From a virus: DNA of 55,041 bases. The notes below the pieces were generated by a model. That model ran no database searches and was not told where the DNA came from. It was given only the letters and a program-made list of their open reading frames with translations. Positions 43,741 through 52,256 of the stretch are shown piece after piece (the stretch's first letter is position 1; every line of letters starts with the position of its first letter). The stretch spans positions 1 to 55,041 of IMG/VR virus record IMGVR_UViG_3300045049_000313, one strand, 5' to 3'. Made by a program: the position numbers and the translations under genes.

Positions 43741-45835
43741 TACAGCACCTATAACACAGGATCAATCTAAGATTTCGGAAAGTTTGCCGGAGTTCATTGT
43801 ATTGAAGTTTGCTGATAGTAAAATTCCGGTATTCAAAGAAAGCAAGAATAAAGATTATATCAAGTACGGGGTAGATAATAATTACCCTTCATATCTTACT
43901 TACTTATTCAATAAATCTGCAAAGCACGGCGCCATCATCGCCGGCAAAGCATTTTATGTTTTCGGTGAAGGTTATGAGAATGGAGATATCGTCGTCAATC
44001 GCCTCGGGGATACGCTAAATGATATTTCAAAAAAATCCATTCTCGATATAGAGCTTTACGGTGGTTTTAGATGGGAAATTATCTGGAATGCTGCATTAAA
44101 AGTGAAGGAGATATATCACGTTGATTATACCACTATTCGGGTTGGGAAAGCAGGCGGTTACTATTTTAAAGAAAATTGGGAACCATTAAACCGCGATGAA
44201 GAAATTTTTATTCCCGCTTTTAATCCAAACAATCCGGTAGGCTCACAGATTTACGCCTATAATGAGTATAGGCCCAAAACGCGGTACTACCCATTACCTG
44301 AATATATTGGCTGCAACAACTGGGTAGAAACCGATATTGAGATAAGTAAGTATTACCTCTCATCTATCCGGAATGGAATGACCCCTTCCAAAATGATTCA
44401 GTTTTTTAAGGGGGAACCAACTGAAGAAAAGAAACGCGAGATTGAAAGAAGAATGGCGGCGAAATTTGCCGGCGCTGAAAACGCTGGAAAATTCCTGCTT
44501 GTTTTTAACGATGCGAATGCCTCAAAATCCGTTGAGGTAAATGATCTGTCAGCGAACGACCTTGACAAACACATGATTGAACTGAATAAAACCTGTCAGC
44601 AGGAAATATTCAGCGGCCATCGTGTAACCAGCCCGATGTTATTCGGCATCAAAACGGAAGGGCAATTGGGGGGCAATACTGAGTTAAAAGCGGCCTACGA
44701 TCTTTTTAAGGCCACGTATTCAAATCCAAAAGCGAATGCTTATGATCAGGAATTGAATTATGTGATGTCGTTCTCCGCTCAGAAAGCCGAATATAAACTA
44801 AGAGAGACTGACCCTATTGGTGTTCAGTTCGATGTTAAAGACGTTATTAATTCTTTACCGAAAGTATTCGTGTTTCAGAAACTTGGCATTCCACAGGACC
44901 AATGGAATTTACCAAACATAGGAGCAGACAATAAAGCTACTGATGTTACTGTTCCGGCGCCTAAACCAGCTGAATCTACTCCAACAAAAGCAAACGATGA
45001 ATTGCCAATAAATGACAACATTAAAAACCTGAATGCGAAACAGCATCAGCAATTAGTTCGCATAATTCGCCAATACTCAAAAGGACAATTAACGGAGGCC
45101 GCCGCAAGAGTTCTATTAAGAACTGGACTTCAATTAAGCGATAACGATATTAATGATGTGCTCGGGATTAAGCCCGCAGCAATGTCCGCTCAGGAAGAAG
45201 AAGATTCGATTATTTCTATGTTCGATGAATGCGGCGAAAACCGGGATGATTTCGAAATATTGAAGTCAAAGAAGGTATTTTTCTCTGATGATATTGAAAT
45301 GGAAAGTGATGAATCTATTTTTATTCAGGAGGCTTTCAAAACATATGATGTAACTAAAACTGAAGATCAAATTATTCAACTCATTAAAGGCGACAAACGA
45401 ATAACACCCGAGGTTATCGCAGAAGCAATTGGTCAGACTGAATCATATGTGAAATCAAAGATTGATAGTCTGATAAAACGTGGTTATATCGAAACCAGCA
45501 CAACGATGGATGGCCCCGACGAAATTATCGAGCGAACGATTCCCGAGAATTTAGATATAACGCCGCCCCCGGATGTAATTAAAAATCCACCGGCTCAGAT
45601 TTCGATTAAATATAGTTATGAGGTAAAACCAGGCATCGGCCCTGCGGTAATTCCTACGACACGCCCTTTCTGTCGAAAGATGATTGCCCTTAACAGATTA
45701 TATAGCCGCGCTGATATCGAAAAAATAAGTCAGCGGTTAGGGTATAGCGTATGGGATCGTAAAGGTGGATGGTGGGGTAAAAGTCCTGAATGCAGGCATA
45801 TGTGGCGCTCGAATATTGTCGTAAAAAAGAAATAA
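43733..45835 (+). CDS. Portal protein with C-terminal minor head-like domain
   Basis: The ATG 43733 start lies within the end of the preceding gene. The first 460 of 700 residues form a portal: KYGVDNNYPSYLTYLFNKSA, GGFRWEIIWNAALKVKEIYH and the stem/tunnel part HRVTSPMLFGIKTEGQLGGN followed by TELKAAYDLFKATYSNP. After a linker, 540-600 contains a winged-helix-like segment (IQLIKGDKRITPEVIAEAIG, QTESYVKSKIDSLIKRGYIE), and 630-700 ends with TRPFCRKMIALNRLYSRADI, YSVWDRKGGWWGK and CRHMWRSN, a domain otherwise attached to minor head (MuF-like) proteins. It is thus a portal fused to minor-head parts. It is the DNA gate of the capsid. Confidence 0.82.
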   Translation: MDNTAPITQDQSKISESLPEFIVLKFADSKIPVFKESKNKDYIKYGVDNNYPSYLTYLFNKSAKHGAIIAGKAFYVFGEGYENGDIVVNRLGDTLNDISKKSILDIELYGGFRWEIIWNAALKVKEIYHVDYTTIRVGKAGGYYFKENWEPLNRDEEIFIPAFNPNNPVGSQIYAYNEYRPKTRYYPLPEYIGCNNWVETDIEISKYYLSSIRNGMTPSKMIQFFKGEPTEEKKREIERRMAAKFAGAENAGKFLLVFNDANASKSVEVNDLSANDLDKHMIELNKTCQQEIFSGHRVTSPMLFGIKTEGQLGGNTELKAAYDLFKATYSNPKANAYDQELNYVMSFSAQKAEYKLRETDPIGVQFDVKDVINSLPKVFVFQKLGIPQDQWNLPNIGADNKATDVTVPAPKPAESTPTKANDELPINDNIKNLNAKQHQQLVRIIRQYSKGQLTEAAARVLLRTGLQLSDNDINDVLGIKPAAMSAQEEEDSIISMFDECGENRDDFEILKSKKVFFSDDIEMESDESIFIQEAFKTYDVTKTEDQIIQLIKGDKRITPEVIAEAIGQTESYVKSKIDSLIKRGYIETSTTMDGPDEIIERTIPENLDITPPPDVIKNPPAQISIKYSYEVKPGIGPAVIPTTRPFCRKMIALNRLYSRADIEKISQRLGYSVWDRKGGWWGKSPECRHMWRSNIVVKKK

Positions 45836-45837
45836 CC

Positions 45838-46437
45838 ATGTCAAAAAACATATTACTGATATCGGATAATATACTTAAAGAGCGTACCGCAATACATGGG
45901 AATATTGACCCGAAGTTGATCTACCCTGATATTAAATACGTTCAGGATGCCTTTATAAAACCAATATTGGGCACCGCGTTATTTGATAAGATACAAGGCA
46001 TCGTCGGGGATGGGACGGTAACTGATCCGGTAAACGCAGATTATAAATTGTTACTCGACGAATATCTGATCGACACATTAATCTACTATACCCTGGCAGA
46101 ACTGCCGGTCAATATAAGTTATCAGTTTTGGAACAAAGGGGTTGTAAGAAAACAAGGCCAGGATACTGATTTGCCAACAATGGCTGAACTGGTGGATATA
46201 TCTAATAGACATAAGAGCAAAGCCGAGTATTACGCTAATCGTATGAAGCTATTCATTATCGACCAGAATTCAAGGCTGCAAAAATACCAGGAATATACAC
46301 ATCCCGGTAGTACCGTGGATACTGTAACCCCCGAAATGCGAAACTTCACTTCACCCATTTGGTTAGGAGACACGGAAGGGAGAGATAACCCATGGTGCAA
46401 TCCGGGTGGTTTTAACGGGCAACCCTATCGCGATTAA
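45838..46437 (+). CDS. Head-tail connector-like protein
   Basis: A 199-residue protein from ATG 45838 (MSKNILLISDNILKERTAIH). It is all-helical: DPKLIYPDIKYVQDAFIKPI, LLDEYLIDTLIYYTLAELPV and ISNRHKSKAEYYANRMKLFI fit DUF6712-type adaptor proteins of Bacteroidetes phages, which sit below the portal. The C-terminus is Gly/Pro/Asn-rich (NPWCNPGGFNGQPYRD). The gene follows the portal by two bases. Confidence 0.68.
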   Translation: MSKNILLISDNILKERTAIHGNIDPKLIYPDIKYVQDAFIKPILGTALFDKIQGIVGDGTVTDPVNADYKLLLDEYLIDTLIYYTLAELPVNISYQFWNKGVVRKQGQDTDLPTMAELVDISNRHKSKAEYYANRMKLFIIDQNSRLQKYQEYTHPGSTVDTVTPEMRNFTSPIWLGDTEGRDNPWCNPGGFNGQPYRD

Positions 46438-46495
46438 AATATGAAAAAGCCAAATAAAAAAAACGAAGAAAAACTAAGGATTTATTTAAGCAAGA

Positions 46496-47203
46496 ATGAC
46501 ACTCAATCAGGTAATAGCGCGAATAAAAAGTCTGGCACTGGGGCACAAGCAGGTCAGAAACTTTTATCAGGGCCTGGTAACCGACTTTCTGACCGATAAG
46601 ACTACCAGGTATCCTTCTGTCTTTTTGCAGGATATAAGCGGAAGCATAAGTCTGTCAGGGCATGCGACTACTTTAACCTATCGTATGTTTCTGCTCGATC
46701 TCGTTCACGTGAGCGAGGACAGTAAGCAGAATGAACAGGACGTACAAAGTGATATGGTGAGCATTGCAATGGATTTGCTTGCCCAGATGAATAATAACCA
46801 GTTTACTGATTGGCGAATCAGCCCGGATAATAATCTGCAGTTGTTAGTTGAGCAGGATAATGATCTGATCGCTGGATGTTATGTCGACTTTTCAGTTCGG
46901 ATAATGTACTCGCAAAACCTCTGCCAGATACCTACTGATATTACCGGTTATTCACCAACAGATACAGAAATGAAATACATATATGATACATCGTATGTGG
47001 CGACTGGAACAGAGGGCAATGTACTGACTATCCCTGAACTGGTGGGTAAGAAAATCATTCTGATAACCCGTGGAAATTCGATTATCTATAAAGTTAGTTC
47101 CTCGCCATTATCAGCTGAATTCACATGGGATGATACCGTCATCACTTTAGGTACATCAACAAACCCAAACGAAAGATTTTTAATTCTTTATAGAAATTAT
47201 TGA
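46496..47203 (+). CDS. Neck or tail-completion protein with repeated C-terminal beta module
   Basis: A 235-residue protein. Residues 1-150 (IARIKSLALGHKQVRNFYQG, DISGSISLSGHATTLTYRMF, VQSDMVSIAMDLLAQMNNNQ) have the pattern of a tail-terminator or neck protein of the gpU/gp17-like type. Residues 160-235 repeat the beta module found in 35796-36158: TGTEGNVLTIPELVGKKIIL, IYKVSSSPLSAEFTWDDTVI, TLGTSTNPNERFLILYRNY. The fusion of a neck protein and a displayed module is unusual. It precedes the fibre gene by three bases. Confidence 0.6.
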   Translation: MTLNQVIARIKSLALGHKQVRNFYQGLVTDFLTDKTTRYPSVFLQDISGSISLSGHATTLTYRMFLLDLVHVSEDSKQNEQDVQSDMVSIAMDLLAQMNNNQFTDWRISPDNNLQLLVEQDNDLIAGCYVDFSVRIMYSQNLCQIPTDITGYSPTDTEMKYIYDTSYVATGTEGNVLTIPELVGKKIILITRGNSIIYKVSSSPLSAEFTWDDTVITLGTSTNPNERFLILYRNY

Positions 47204-47206
47204 CGT

Positions 47207-49537
47207 ATGAAGTGGTTATTAGCGATATTATTATTTATAAGCTTTTCTGCTATTGCTCAGGATGATACGACTAAATACATAGCATATCCGACGCAATACG
47301 GACTCAAAATTCCGCGCGTGTGGGCGCCCACTACTTTGTTGCTGCCTGTAGGCGATACAACCGGTAGAAGGCCGGGTAAAATAGGCGCTTTAATGATGTG
47401 CTCATGTGATTCTAATTTTTATAAATGGGACGGTAGAAACTGGAAAGTAATAGGAACAGGCGGTGGCGGCACTCCATCAGGTTCCGCAGGAGGTGATCTA
47501 ACAGGAACATACCCAAATCCTACCGTAGCTAACAATGCTATTACGAATGCAAAGTTTCGCCAATCGTCTGGACTATCCATCATTGGTAAGCCGACTTCGG
47601 GTACAGGGAACGTATCAGATATAACGGCTAGTACTGCGAATACGTTTTTAAATTACGACGGCACCTCTCTCAATTACAGTAAGGTGGGTTTAACCAATGG
47701 AGTTACAGGAGTCTTACCCGTTGCAAATGGCGGCACCGGTACATCGTCGGGATTATCATGGCAGCAAACGTTGAATATAAGCCACAACAGCTTTGGAGGT
47801 TTAATATTCGATACCTCTATAGTCAAACCGACTGATCCTTCGACTCCCGCTGAACATACATGGTTTACAATGAAGCCACTGGTTAAGGAAGACTCCGCCT
47901 ATACGAGTCCCTTTTATTGGAACCAATTCGGCGGGTATAATAACGGCAGAATAAATGAAGTGATGATTTGGGGATGGAACATGTCGCCAGGCGGTGGTCA
48001 TGTTCAGGCAAATAAACCAGGATTGGGATATAGCTTGGAAAGTAACTATTATGTTGATGTGGGGATCGGTGATCTTAAAAGATACATGGAGGCACACCTT
48101 TATTATATCGATTCAAACGGTGTTCAATACAGACCATTTTCTTATACTATCAATACTACTGATGGTACATGTAATTTTTATCATTCGGTCAGTAGCTTCA
48201 ATTTAAGAAATTTCGGCCCAGCCGGAACCAATACGCCCTATTTTTCAGTACAAGGAAGCGCTAATAATGTCGAGCAGACATATATTAATTTGTCTGATCA
48301 GACGCGGTATTTTGGAATAGCAGCCCACTTTGCTCAGGATGCTAATACAGCAAATCTGACAATTTCAGCTGGTTCGGGAAAACCCACCAACTTGTTTAAT
48401 CTAACAGGTTTTACAAACGCAAATTTGCCAAATTCTATTTTTGGTATAGATGGATACGATGGCTCTGAAATTACATTTAATGGAGCAACAACAGGGGCGC
48501 TGGCAAAATGGATTTCCGATAGCTCACAAACGTTGGTGTCTACTTTTACCAACGTCCCTATGCGATTCATGCCTAATACCACACCAGCATTGGATTTACG
48601 TAGTAATCGCATAAACATGTATCTGCCTGTTGGTATAGGATCCGGCGTTACTACACCGATTGCGCAATTAGATGTGCGTAGTGCCACACAAGATCAGACA
48701 TTTTATTGCGAAAGCACAAAACCGGGCGGCTACGCCGGTATTTTCACAACGACAAATGGTGGGGTAGGAGTAGATATTACGGCAACAGGAGGCGGCGGCG
48801 GCAATAGAGCTATTAATTTTAATAATTCTACCACGTCATCAGATTGGACACATTACTCTGATGGTTTAGCTAAATTTTACAATAGAGGAAAAGTTGGCAT
48901 AGGTGGTGGTACATCATCACCTGATAGTACTTTACAGGTAAACGGAAGTATTCATAACAACGCGGGGGTGAGGTTTGAAGGATTGCCGGTTGGACCTGGT
49001 ACAAAGGCGGTGCGTATAGATGATAATGGAAATTTAAGTATTGCCGATACGACAGTATCTGGTGGAAGTAGTCTTTCAGGTTCCGGCACATCTGGTTCAT
49101 TAGCATACTGGAACGGAACCTCATCACTTACCAATGCATCTATTGGTAGTCTATTAGATTTTACCACCGGAACGCTGGATTTTAAGCCAACCTACATGAC
49201 CGTCGCATCTAATGTACTACAGATGAAATCTCACTTTACATATTGGTCTCGGTCGGTTACAGATGCTGACTATACGTTAGGCACCCATCAGGAAGGGCTA
49301 TATAAGTTGCCTACTGTCACAGCGAATAGAAACTTTGCTGTCCCTGGTGGCAGCGGTATCGATGGGGAAGAAATATTCATTTACAACGGCAATACATCAG
49401 GAACCTTCCACTGGACTTTTTCCGGCGGCACGGTAAAGAAAGGAAGCGATGGTACAAGTGTCACAACGCTGACTAATGGAGTACTTTATCACTTATTAGG
49501 TATTGGCGGGGTGGGATATGTAATCATTAACCAGTAA
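47207..49537 (+). CDS. Tail fibre-like protein with an N-terminal signal sequence
   Basis: A 776-residue, Gly/Thr/Asn-rich protein. It begins with a clear signal peptide, MKWLLAILLFISFSAIAQ (cleavage after about 18). The next 100 residues read KIGALMMCSCDSNFYKWDGR and GSAGGDLTGTYPNPTVANNA, a repeat phrase common in Bacteroidetes phage fibres. The middle and end carry beta-helix-like strings (FTTTNGGVGVDITATGGGGG, GKVGIGGGTSSPDSTLQVNG). The phage-fibre nature is supported by composition and position after the neck gene. The secretory signal is the oddity: tail proteins are assembled in the cytoplasm. Confidence 0.75.
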   Translation: MKWLLAILLFISFSAIAQDDTTKYIAYPTQYGLKIPRVWAPTTLLLPVGDTTGRRPGKIGALMMCSCDSNFYKWDGRNWKVIGTGGGGTPSGSAGGDLTGTYPNPTVANNAITNAKFRQSSGLSIIGKPTSGTGNVSDITASTANTFLNYDGTSLNYSKVGLTNGVTGVLPVANGGTGTSSGLSWQQTLNISHNSFGGLIFDTSIVKPTDPSTPAEHTWFTMKPLVKEDSAYTSPFYWNQFGGYNNGRINEVMIWGWNMSPGGGHVQANKPGLGYSLESNYYVDVGIGDLKRYMEAHLYYIDSNGVQYRPFSYTINTTDGTCNFYHSVSSFNLRNFGPAGTNTPYFSVQGSANNVEQTYINLSDQTRYFGIAAHFAQDANTANLTISAGSGKPTNLFNLTGFTNANLPNSIFGIDGYDGSEITFNGATTGALAKWISDSSQTLVSTFTNVPMRFMPNTTPALDLRSNRINMYLPVGIGSGVTTPIAQLDVRSATQDQTFYCESTKPGGYAGIFTTTNGGVGVDITATGGGGGNRAINFNNSTTSSDWTHYSDGLAKFYNRGKVGIGGGTSSPDSTLQVNGSIHNNAGVRFEGLPVGPGTKAVRIDDNGNLSIADTTVSGGSSLSGSGTSGSLAYWNGTSSLTNASIGSLLDFTTGTLDFKPTYMTVASNVLQMKSHFTYWSRSVTDADYTLGTHQEGLYKLPTVTANRNFAVPGGSGIDGEEIFIYNGNTSGTFHWTFSGGTVKKGSDGTSVTTLTNGVLYHLLGIGGVGYVIINQ

Positions 49538-49613
49538 CGGTACGGTTCATCATATAACGTTAACCATTGCTCCTTATCCATATTACTTAACCCGAACCCG
49601 CAAAACGGATTCA

Positions 49614-49880
49614 ATGAAAAACTTCTTAATGGGCTGGCAACCAGAACAGGCAAACGGAAAAGTAGCATTTATTATTGGCTGCATAGTAGGGCTATACAAA
49701 TACGTAATCAACATCAACCTCCCTATAGAGTTCGGTTCAAAATTAGCTGAAGGCTTTGTAATGGCCAGCCTTTGCGGGTTTGGGGGGATGTTTGGTAAAT
49801 GGGTGTTCGGTCTAATAAAGCTCTATGTCTTCATTCCGATATCACAACATTTTAAAATCAGAAAAAAGAAAACCAAGTGA
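49614..49880 (+). CDS. Small membrane protein, holin candidate
   Basis: An 88-residue protein with two hydrophobic segments: VAFIIGCIVGLYKYVINI (about 18-35) and LAEGFVMASLCGFGGMFGKW (about 45-64), then FGLIKLYVFIPISQHF, and a basic C-terminal tail (KIRKKKTK). That is holin topology (two or three helices, basic cytosolic tail). It begins a run of membrane genes that ends with the CHAP endolysin gene. Holin function is inferred from position and topology. Confidence 0.6.
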   Translation: MKNFLMGWQPEQANGKVAFIIGCIVGLYKYVININLPIEFGSKLAEGFVMASLCGFGGMFGKWVFGLIKLYVFIPISQHFKIRKKKTK

Positions 49881-50263
49881 AAAAATATCCTGATTTTTTT
49901 AGCGTGTTGATTGGTCCGGGCGGCCCCGGATTTTTCTTTGGCTATGTCATTATAGCCTTCATCTGCGCTGGGGTTATTATTCTTATAGACGCGAGTAATC
50001 GCGATGTAACCAGCGCAAGAACGCCGGTCAAATTCAGTTTGAAATTCTGGCTGGCTGATAATCTTGCCCGTGTGTTGGCGAATCTCCTTTTGATTCCGAT
50101 CGCAATTCGTTTGTGTTATGAGTATGTAAATCCAACGTGGATGCTTTTTTTATCCGCAGGTATAGGATTCGGCGTAGACGGTTTGGGGCTAATCGCAAAA
50201 CGTTTTGGTGTGCTCACCACCAACAAGCTGGCAGAACGGATTAATCAAAAACTAACTCAATGA
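49877..50263 (+). CDS. Membrane protein, 128 residues
   Basis: Starts at GTG 49877, overlapping the preceding stop by four bases. Hydrophobic segments: FFFGYVIIAFICAGVIILI (about 16-34), VLANLLLIPIAIRLCYEYV (about 58-76) and a WMLFLSAGIGFGVDG segment (about 80-94). It is coupled to the spanin-like gene. It may form part of the holin or an antiholin system; no family is recognised. Confidence 0.55.
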   Translation: MKKYPDFFSVLIGPGGPGFFFGYVIIAFICAGVIILIDASNRDVTSARTPVKFSLKFWLADNLARVLANLLLIPIAIRLCYEYVNPTWMLFLSAGIGFGVDGLGLIAKRFGVLTTNKLAERINQKLTQ

Positions 50264-51000
50264 AGCAACTGACTTACATATTGGCAATCATCCCCTGGTT
50301 GATTATTCTCGGTATGGTATTATGCCGCAAACCAGCGCATACCGATATGATACCCCGTTCGCAGTTTACAGCCCTGCAGGAACGGTTAAATGATACTTCA
50401 GCGGCTTATGAACAGTTCAGAAGAAAGTCAGATTCAGCGATCGATAATGCTACTGCAATGGCTGTACAGGCCAGCGAACAGCTAAAAGAATCCAACGACA
50501 AACTAAACGATACAAAAGGTACCGTGAAGTGGTTGTTATCAGAACTTGACAAAGCTGATGCTCAGAAACCGGATAGCTCATGGGTATCGGTCAGTCCTGA
50601 ATATAAGAACGACTGTGATTCATTACGTGAGGTCAATGGCGTGCTGCTTGGCCAGATCGATAACTATCAGCAGGGGGCCGAACAGCAAGCCGATATACTC
50701 GCGTACGAACTTCGTCTGCGCGATTCGATTATCGAGCAGGAGAGAGGTTTCAATGACATGTTCAAAAAGTCTTTACAGGATTGTATTGCTATCGGAAAAC
50801 AAGCACAGAAATCAGCTGCGCCACGTAACCAACTATATGCCGGGTTTGGAGCTATAGGAAGCCAATTAAACCCACTTGCGGGAGGCGAGGTAAACTTATC
50901 GCTAAAGACAAAAGCCGATCAAATTTACGAGGTAAGAGGGGCACTGATTGCTACTACCTGGTATGTGGGGCTCGGGACTAAATTCAAGTTGCATTTTTAA
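50260..51000 (+). CDS. Spanin-like inner-to-outer membrane protein
   Basis: A 246-residue protein. An N-terminal transmembrane anchor (YILAIIPWLIILGMVLC, about 5-21) is followed by a long periplasmic coiled coil (about 30-185: FTALQERLNDTSAAYEQFRR and QASEQLKESNDKLNDTKGT) and a short C-terminal outer-membrane-like beta segment (LYAGFGAIGSQLNPLAGGEV, VRGALIATTWYVGLGTKFKL). The layout matches a one-molecule (u-spanin-like) link between the membranes. Two-component spanins have their outer lipoprotein encoded separately; none is seen here. The position, between membrane genes and the endolysin, supports a lysis role. Identity as a spanin is inference. Confidence 0.6.
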   Translation: MKQLTYILAIIPWLIILGMVLCRKPAHTDMIPRSQFTALQERLNDTSAAYEQFRRKSDSAIDNATAMAVQASEQLKESNDKLNDTKGTVKWLLSELDKADAQKPDSSWVSVSPEYKNDCDSLREVNGVLLGQIDNYQQGAEQQADILAYELRLRDSIIEQERGFNDMFKKSLQDCIAIGKQAQKSAAPRNQLYAGFGAIGSQLNPLAGGEVNLSLKTKADQIYEVRGALIATTWYVGLGTKFKLHF

Positions 51001-51006
51001 ACCAAC

Positions 51007-51025
51007 TATCCGGAATTTCCGGATA
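51007..51025. promoter_or_regulatory. Perfect 19-bp palindrome
   Basis: TATCCGGAATTTCCGGATA has 9-base arms around a single T. It lies between the spanin-like gene and the next membrane gene. No T tract follows, so a protein-binding or mRNA-processing site is more likely than a terminator. Confidence 0.5.
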
Positions 51026-51040
51026 ACTCAAAACAATCAT

Positions 51041-51253
51041 ATGGCAAGAACATCAGAATTCAGAAACCCTCTTTTTTGGGCAGCAGCCGCTTTTATCGGT
51101 GGGCTCGTATTGGCCGCATGGGGATGGGATAAAAATGAATCAACTATCGCCGCGCGAACACATGGCGCCGTAGGAATGATCGTAACCGGTTGTGTTTTGG
51201 CAGCTGCAGGGCTGATTTACTTTTTCACCGGCGGTAACAGAAATTCACAATGA
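51041..51253 (+). CDS. Small two-helix membrane protein, 70 residues
   Basis: ATG 51041 (MARTSEFRNPLFWAAAAFIG) is chosen over longer upstream frames that run inside the preceding gene. Two hydrophobic helices, PLFWAAAAFIGGLVLAAWGW (about 10-29) and VGMIVTGCVLAAAGLIYFF (about 45-63), are joined by a short loop with ARTHGA. It is holin-like in size. It is coupled to the next gene. Confidence 0.55.
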   Translation: MARTSEFRNPLFWAAAAFIGGLVLAAWGWDKNESTIAARTHGAVGMIVTGCVLAAAGLIYFFTGGNRNSQ

Positions 51254-51648
51254 TCACTTACCTGCTCAATCAACTCTCGCTATTCGGATTTAATTTCTGG
51301 AATAGCAGAATCGATGCCTATCGGATAGTGCATAACAAGCAAATTGCACATGGCGTCAATTTCGGCGCATATGCACTATTCACAGCATTGCTTTGCTGGC
51401 TGGCTCGTTGGAGCTTTACGCAGATAATAATTTTCTGCCTGTCTGCTTTCTGCAACCGGCAATTCTCATTCGACATCCCTCTCAATCTTCGCAGGGGCCT
51501 GAGGTGGGATTACGTCACAAAAGACAATCCGCCGAAAGCATTGATGGACCGAATTGAGATTAAGATCTTCGGCTATAATGGCCGGGCGCCGTTTCTTGTT
51601 TATGGCGCGGTGTGGATTATATGTTTAATTATCAAATTGTTTATATGA
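51250..51648 (+). CDS. Membrane protein, 132 residues
   Basis: Hydrophobic segments FGAYALFTALLCWLARWSF (about 38-56), FTQIIIFCLSAF and a C-terminal helix (FLVYGAVWIICLIIKLF) alternate with basic loops (IPLNLRRGLRWDYVTKDNPP). The last four bases overlap the endolysin ATG. It may be a second holin component. No family recognised. Confidence 0.55.
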   Translation: MITYLLNQLSLFGFNFWNSRIDAYRIVHNKQIAHGVNFGAYALFTALLCWLARWSFTQIIIFCLSAFCNRQFSFDIPLNLRRGLRWDYVTKDNPPKALMDRIEIKIFGYNGRAPFLVYGAVWIICLIIKLFI

Positions 51649-52103
51649 CAATACAACAACAGGCCTTAGATGTGGCCGTTAAACAGATCGGCGTTCACGA
51701 AGACGCTGCCCACACCAATCACGGTGCGCAGGTTGAAAAATATTTAGCATCGGTCGGTCTTCCTGGTGGCAACAGCTGGTGCATGGCTTTTGTGTACTGG
51801 TGCTTTGAACAGGCCGCAGAAGCCATGGGGCGCCAAAATCCGCTCTTTAAAACAGGCGGTGTATTACTGCAGTGGCAGAAAAGAAAGGACCAATTCAGGG
51901 CTTTAAGCCCTCAGCCAGGCGACATATTCATAATGGATTTCGGCAAAGGGCTCGGCCATACCGGTATTGTCGAGAAAGTTGATGAAGATCTGATCTACAC
52001 CGTGGAGGGTAATTCAAACGATGAAGGCAGCAGGGAAGGTTATGAAGTATGCACGCGTGCAAGGCCGCGCGGAAAGATTCTTGGTTATCTCAGATTTGTT
52101 TAG
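51645..52103 (+). CDS. CHAP-domain endolysin
   Basis: A 152-residue cell-wall hydrolase. ATG 51645 (MTIQQQALDVAVKQIGVHED) overlaps the previous stop. The catalytic Cys46 lies in GGNSWCMAFVYWCFEQA, His105 in GLGHTGIVEKV and the polar partner in TVEGNSN (Asn123). This is the papain-like CHAP family, which cleaves peptidoglycan amide bonds. There is no signal peptide or wall-binding domain, so release requires the holin-like membrane proteins encoded just upstream. It is the last gene of the rightward late operon, which then ends at a strong terminator. Confidence 0.92.
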   Translation: MTIQQQALDVAVKQIGVHEDAAHTNHGAQVEKYLASVGLPGGNSWCMAFVYWCFEQAAEAMGRQNPLFKTGGVLLQWQKRKDQFRALSPQPGDIFIMDFGKGLGHTGIVEKVDEDLIYTVEGNSNDEGSREGYEVCTRARPRGKILGYLRFV

Positions 52104-52140
52104 TCACCATAGCAGTTTTTTTTACGTGTTGGTTTTTTAT

Positions 52141-52168
52141 CCCGGTGTGTTTACATCGGGATTTTTTT
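52141..52168 (+). terminator. Late operon terminator
   Basis: CCCGGTGT (52141-52148), loop GTTT, ACATCGGG (52153-52160), then A and seven T. It follows the endolysin stop by 37 bases. Its stem and loop resemble the hairpins at 7506-7525 and 7573-7594. Confidence 0.85.
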
Positions 52169-52211
52169 ATGCCTTTACGGTTTCCCGTAAGAAAAAGATA
52201 AAAGAGAAATA

Positions 52212-52219
52212 TACCTTTG
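52212..52219 (+). promoter_or_regulatory. Candidate -7 box for the 52257 gene
   Basis: TACCTTTG matches TAnnTTTG 38 bases before the ATG at 52257, after the late terminator. No clear TTTG -33 box lies at the usual distance. It gives this gene a probable promoter of its own. Confidence 0.5.
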
Positions 52220-52256
52220 ATGAAAGCAGGGACTGGCTAAGCAGTCTATTGATTTT

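Noticed and set aside
46441-46599. A 52-codon frame between connector and neck genes
   Set aside because: Two thirds of it overlaps the neck gene in another frame and its content is low-complexity; only about 55 bases are unique.
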